64,000 nucleotides of DNA from Shouchella sp047238345 (GTDB lineage: Bacteria > Bacillota > Bacilli > Bacillales > Bacillaceae_D): contig NZ_JBDFMQ010000001.1 of NCBI RefSeq assembly GCF_047238345.1, forward strand, positions 3,720,001-3,784,000, given 5' to 3'. Below are positions 60,888-64,000 of this stretch, one piece after another; position 1 is the stretch's first letter; each line of letters begins with the position of its first letter. The position numbers and the translations under genes are program-made. The notes under the pieces were generated by a model that worked only from the letters and a program-made list of their open reading frames with translations, was not told the origin of the DNA and ran no database searches.

Positions 60888-61536
60888 GGTCGTCTCCTTC
60901 GTCGCCGTGCCCTTCACCATGACCATGATCGCCTTCTTCATCCTCCCCGTGATCCATCATTCCACCGTGACCACCACTTGCCCGGGCTTCGGCATCTTCT
61001 TTTATCTGATCCCAGCTACTTAATTCTCCATCGCTGTCATCTACATATGAAGTCGCTTCGTCTTCGGACTGAAAAAAGGCATAATGGTAGCTCATTTGCG
61101 TTTCTAAATTCTCATCATAAACAACGGTTGATTCGCTTTTTTGAATCCACTCATTTGTTGTAAAGTCTTTCACCCAAGCTTCTGCAAACGGCTCAGATGC
61201 TTCCGCTTCGGCGTTCTCTAGGCAACCTGAATCGTCAAAGAACAACCGTTCCCCTTCGGCAGTAATAGCTTGTGCGGTAAACAATGCTTTTGGATCGTCT
61301 CCGTGGGGAATACCCATTTCACAATAGATACAAATGTCTTTAGTCGTTGGTTCTGCTGGAACCGCTGCTTCAAAATTGTCCTGCTGTTCCTCATCTTGCT
61401 CGTGGTTTTCCGACTGTTGTTCTTCCTCTGGCACTTGATTAGAGGACGTGTCGTTCGGTTCTGATGATTGGCAGGCCTGCAAAAGCGAGGCAGAGATAAA
61501 TAAAGTCGAATAAAGTGCTAGATACGTTTTTTTCAT
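60859..61536 (-). CDS. NosL-like lipoprotein with histidine-rich tail
   Basis: A 225-residue lipoprotein. The lipobox is LQAC (Cys22); an acidic Gln/Glu-rich linker follows, then ICIYCEMGIPH with Cys69, Cys72 and Met74, the NosL Cu(I) site, and the rest of the NosL fold (FFDDSGCLENAE; WIQKSESTVVYDENL; FFQSEDEATSYVDD). The last 40 residues are His/Asp/Glu/Gly repeats (HGHGEGHGDEGDDH), a metal-buffer tail not usual in NosL. ATG 61536 has GGAGGG upstream. Probably stores or passes copper in this operon. Confidence 0.85.
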   Translation of the reverse strand: MKKTYLALYSTLFISASLLQACQSSEPNDTSSNQVPEEEQQSENHEQDEEQQDNFEAAVPAEPTTKDICIYCEMGIPHGDDPKALFTAQAITAEGERLFFDDSGCLENAEAEASEPFAEAWVKDFTTNEWIQKSESTVVYDENLETQMSYHYAFFQSEDEATSYVDDSDGELSSWDQIKEDAEARASGGHGGMMDHGEDEEGDHGHGEGHGDEGDDHEDEESHSH

Positions 61537-61567
61537 TTGTTGTCCCTCCATATGTACGGTTCGTTTA

Positions 61568-62053
61568 TTAGTTGTGATGCTGGCTTTCTTCTACATCATT
61601 TGACGATCCATCTGAATTTAAGAACGCTTGAATTTCTTCTTCAGCTACTTTGCCTGAAACAACCATTTTTTTCGGCATGACGTGCATATCTCGTGCGCTT
61701 ATATGAGTTTGAACAAGATAGATTGCATCTTCTTCAAAAGTATAGACGACATCATAAACGCCTTCTGCCTCGTGTTCAGAGTCAAGCAAGACACCGTCAT
61801 TGCGCTCTCCGTCTTTCCAAATCTCAAATACGACTTCGAAAGCGTCCTCAACGGTTTCACTTCCTTGCGTTAGTAAAACACTTAATTCTGTTTCTTCACC
61901 AACCTCGACCGTTTCCGGTGCTTGAATATCAGCTTGTACAATTTCAAGCAAATTGCCAGCGGGTTGCTCCTCGCCTGGCTCATTCCCACATCCAACTAAC
62001 AGAGCAAGAGCACTACAGATCGCTATCAGCGGTGCGAATTGTTTCACTATCAA
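61568..62053 (-). CDS. YtkA/FixH-like lipoprotein
   Basis: A 161-residue lipoprotein: lipobox LVGC (Cys22), then an Ig-like beta-sandwich (VEVGEETELSVLLTQGSETV; VVFEIWKDGERNDG; VYDVVYTFEEDAIYLVQTHI; DMHVMPKKMVVSG). This is the YtkA/FixH pattern with a His/Met end, seen in proteins linked to copper handling or terminal oxidase assembly. The tail ends in two His (SQHHN). It lies between the propeller and the NosL-like genes and is likely a copper-related accessory of the same pathway. Confidence 0.75.
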   Translation of the reverse strand: MIVKQFAPLIAICSALALLVGCGNEPGEEQPAGNLLEIVQADIQAPETVEVGEETELSVLLTQGSETVEDAFEVVFEIWKDGERNDGVLLDSEHEAEGVYDVVYTFEEDAIYLVQTHISARDMHVMPKKMVVSGKVAEEEIQAFLNSDGSSNDVEESQHHN

Positions 62054-62075
62054 TACCTCCTGTTTTCACCTTCAC

Positions 62076-63053
62076 TTAAAATTGAGACATAATGGCATAC
62101 GGACCTTTGGACACATCAATTTCTTTTTCTAACTTCATAGTAGAAGCATCCACAACCGAAACAGAGTCACTATCGAGGTTCGTAATAAAAAGTTTGTCAT
62201 CCTGCATCATCATATAATTTGGGTTTTGTCCAACCTCAATCGTTGAGATCACTTCTCCGCGATCAAGACTGTACTTCTTTAATGTATGGTCTCCATGAGA
62301 AAGGAAAAAAAGATGCTCATTTTTTTCATCTGCTTCAATCGCAACTGGCATAAGACCAGCTTTTACTTGCTTGATTTGCTTACCCGATTCAGGATCATAC
62401 ACACTGACCTCTCGATTCAGTTCACCTACCTTGCCATGACCACCAATCCATAAATGCTGCCCATCAAATAGTAATCCTGCGGCATTTTCTTCAACAGGAA
62501 AACGGGAAAGGATTGTTAAATTAATAAGATCAATAATCGCTACTTCATTCGATTGGGTACTGAGTACAAACACTTGTTGCCCTTCTTCATCAATCACTAA
62601 ATCAGACGGATAGGCACCAATTGAAATGGACTTAGTAATTGTCCCTGTCTTACCATCAACAACTTGAACGGCATTTTGTTGTGTATCGGATACAAACACG
62701 CGCTTTTGCTGCTCACTCACAACGATTTTTGTCAAGCCTTGACCAATTTCAGAAAATGGTCGAATTGCGTGCGCTTCTAAATCAAAAAGGTACAACTCTT
62801 CTTCCAGTTGGTTCGTTGCAAGAATAGTGCTCTCATCGAGCTTGGCCATATAGGTAAACGATTGATTCAATTTTTCGCTACCAATGACCTCATAGGTTTC
62901 TAAATCAATATAAGAGAGGACAGGTTCTTTCGCGTGACTAACGACAGCAAAGGGATTCCCTGTCGCTGGTACGGCTACCTCTGTGTACCCACAACCTGAA
63001 GGGACACCTAAAACAATAAAAATGACTAGGAGAGCTTTCTTTGATTTAGCCAT
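62076..63053 (-). CDS. YVTN beta-propeller lipoprotein
   Basis: A 325-residue lipoprotein (lipobox SGC, Cys21). The rest consists of about seven YVTN-type repeats: SYIDLETYEVIGSEK, VQVVDGKTGTITKSISIGAYPSDLVID, AIIDLINLTILSRFP, VSVYDPESGKQIKQVKAG and SVVDASTMKLEKEIDVSKGPYAI. A seven-bladed propeller also forms the N-terminal domain of NosZ and NirS, but no Cu-Z His set and no CuA motif are visible here. The gene sits four bases after the cytochrome gene, i.e. in the slot where nosZ might be expected. Confidence 0.82.
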   Translation of the reverse strand: MAKSKKALLVIFIVLGVPSGCGYTEVAVPATGNPFAVVSHAKEPVLSYIDLETYEVIGSEKLNQSFTYMAKLDESTILATNQLEEELYLFDLEAHAIRPFSEIGQGLTKIVVSEQQKRVFVSDTQQNAVQVVDGKTGTITKSISIGAYPSDLVIDEEGQQVFVLSTQSNEVAIIDLINLTILSRFPVEENAAGLLFDGQHLWIGGHGKVGELNREVSVYDPESGKQIKQVKAGLMPVAIEADEKNEHLFFLSHGDHTLKKYSLDRGEVISTIEVGQNPNYMMMQDDKLFITNLDSDSVSVVDASTMKLEKEIDVSKGPYAIMSQF

Positions 63054-63057
63054 CTTG

Positions 63058-63399
63058 TTATTGATCTGCTAACCAATTTGATAGATTATTCATTTCATTA
63101 TCAGAAAGGTATGTTTGAGCAGGCATGAAACCTTGACCACTCTGCAAAATTTCTTTAATTGATTCAGGGGATAACCCATTGTCGACTAAAGCAGGTCCAC
63201 TTAATCCCTGTAGTTGGCCTCCGTGACAGCTAATACAACTTGCTTGATATGAATCTTCTGCTGCATTTTCGTTGTATTCACCGATGACCAAATTCTCATT
63301 TTCATTCTCCGTTTCGAGCGGCTCTCGCTCTTCCAATTCCTTTGCAGAACAAGCTCCTACCATCAGAACCAATAAACTCAAAAAAAATAATCTTTTCAT
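63058..63399 (-). CDS. cytochrome c551-type lipoprotein, first gene of the nos-like operon
   Basis: A 113-residue lipoprotein: lipobox VGAC (Cys17), acidic linker, class I heme site CISCH (Cys55, Cys58, His59), axial Met93 in GFMPAQ. Close to the cytochrome at 15906-16256 in length and in the shared ends MPAQ and LADQ, but the linkers differ. In Gram-positive nos loci a membrane-bound cytochrome c (NosC-like) feeds electrons to the reductase. It starts this operon; promoter region 63400-63600 lies upstream. Confidence 0.9.
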   Translation of the reverse strand: MKRLFFLSLLVLMVGACSAKELEEREPLETENENENLVIGEYNENAAEDSYQASCISCHGGQLQGLSGPALVDNGLSPESIKEILQSGQGFMPAQTYLSDNEMNNLSNWLADQ

Positions 63400-63603
63400 T
63401 ATATCTCCTTTCTACCTTTTATCTTGTTCATCATCGATTGTAACTGTGAAATGTTAAATACTAATGAAGTTTATGATTGATATACCTTCTTTTTTCCATA
63501 TTCATTTCTTAATAACCATAATAAAAATTTGTGAATTTAAGGTGTAGTATACGAAGGAATTGAATAGTTTTTTATATTTATCTAAAATACAACAATAAAG
63601 ACA

Positions 63604-63627
63604 CCCCTTAATTAATAAATTAAGGGG
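63604..63627 (-). terminator. terminator of the T5orf172-like gene
   Basis: Perfect 10-base stem CCCCTTAATT / AATTAAGGGG with a 4-base loop (AATA), 12 bases past the stop at 63640; a modest T-run follows on the minus strand. Confidence 0.75.
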
Positions 63628-63639
63628 CTTAAAAATATC

Positions 63640-64000
63640 TTAAACAGCAATAGTTTCTTGATTTTCCAACTTACCTTCATTAATTTTTTGAGACTTCCGA
63701 TAATCCTCCGCTTCCGCAATCATCGTAAATTCAACGGTACTATCGTGTTTTTGTTTTACTTCTTCCACAATTTGCTCTAATGTGACGTTAAAGAATTCTT
63801 TTCTCGGATTGACTCGGTTAACTTGATAATTATCAAATGATCTATGTAATGTCCTTTCTAAATTAGGTGCATCATCTGAGAAAATCATTGCGTGAACATC
63901 AAAATTAAAAGGTACAGATGCACTTCCTAATTCGTTAATACGTTCTAATGGTTCTAATCTTCTGGTCATACCTATTTTATAAACGTTTGAACCAAACGAA
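63640..64000 (-). CDS. T5orf172/GIY-YIG-like domain protein, partial at window edge
   Basis: The C-terminal part of a protein that runs off the right edge. The frame is open through to base 64000 (GSNVYKIGMTRRLEPLERI), so the true start is outside the window. VYKIGMTRRLEPLERINELG, then DAPNLERTLHRSFDNYQVN and RKEFFNVTLEQIVE match the T5orf172 (GIY-YIG-like nuclease) domain, often the C-terminus of DUF4041 phage proteins. It would be a phage- or defence-derived gene directly beside the nos-like operon. Confidence 0.75.
   Translation of the reverse strand, partial: SFGSNVYKIGMTRRLEPLERINELGSASVPFNFDVHAMIFSDDAPNLERTLHRSFDNYQVNRVNPRKEFFNVTLEQIVEEVKQKHDSTVEFTMIAEAEDYRKSQKINEGKLENQETIAV

Noticed and set aside
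63440..63550. FNR-type sites upstream of the nos-like operon (TGTGAA half-sites at about 63445 and 63530)
   Set aside because: Only one half of each palindrome fits; the other halves do not match TCACA, so I do not claim an FNR box.
1..64000. CRISPR array, tRNA or rRNA genes, riboswitches
   Set aside because: I looked for regularly spaced repeats, cloverleaf-like T-arm motifs and known riboswitch cores and saw none that I could support; a covariance-model scan would be needed to exclude small RNAs.

Overview
The window looks like a chromosome segment of a low-GC Gram-positive Bacillaceae bacterium, probably an aerobic alkaliphile or halotolerant relative of Alkalihalobacillus/Shouchella. Strong AAGGAGG-type ribosome sites with ATG/GTG/TTG starts, lipoprotein cytochromes c of the CccB type, an FbpA-like Fur-regulon peptide, a CcpA-type cre site and a GH81+CBM56 laminarinase support the family. 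The genus is inference.

Bases 1-34200 are ordinary chromosome: a YhhN protein and a FtsX-type ABC exporter; a CzrA/CzcD zinc efflux pair with two matching operators; an MMPL/RND exporter split by a one-base frameshift; an orphan siderophore-binding lipoprotein under a perfect Fur box; DUF2804, TPR and GH81 beta-1,3-glucanase genes; a c551-type cytochrome; a TetR-controlled second MMPL exporter with its coiled-coil secreted partner; malate:quinone oxidoreductase; a carotenoid-type desaturase next to an ICMT-like methyltransferase; oligoendopeptidase F; and a complete sigma-54 unit (enhancer-binding activator, repeated upstream sites, cre, -24/-12 promoter, iron alcohol dehydrogenase and GntP permease).

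Bases about 34300-57400 form an AT-rich accessory island. They hold a drug-type MFS pump, many defence-like genes and many broken ones: a DpnII/MboI-like nuclease tail, an HNH protein overlapping a minimal nucleotidyltransferase, a DGQHR (DndB-like) protein coupled to an unknown partner, a DUF262-like tail, an XRE-ImmA/IrrE protease with a partner (RosmerTA-like layout), an EVE/Mrr-like nuclease, a frameshifted WYL regulator, two genes with single in-frame stops, a flagellin tail, an HNH nuclease beside the first 50 codons of a DNA methylase, then a recombination/replication module (large serine recombinase, tyrosine integrase, DUF927 ATPase, RadC-like protein, ArgR-like regulator). The mobility genes suggest that this island was built by repeated insertion and is decaying in its middle.

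Bases about 57500-63400 hold an eight-gene minus-strand operon resembling a nitrous oxide reductase maturation cluster (NosF, NosY, two NosL-like lipoproteins, NosD, a YtkA/FixH-like lipoprotein, a YVTN beta-propeller lipoprotein and a cytochrome c lipoprotein), but no nosZ is present in the window. The propeller protein sits where a reductase gene might be expected. The window ends inside a T5orf172/GIY-YIG-like gene. No rRNA, tRNA, CRISPR array or intact insertion sequence was recognised.
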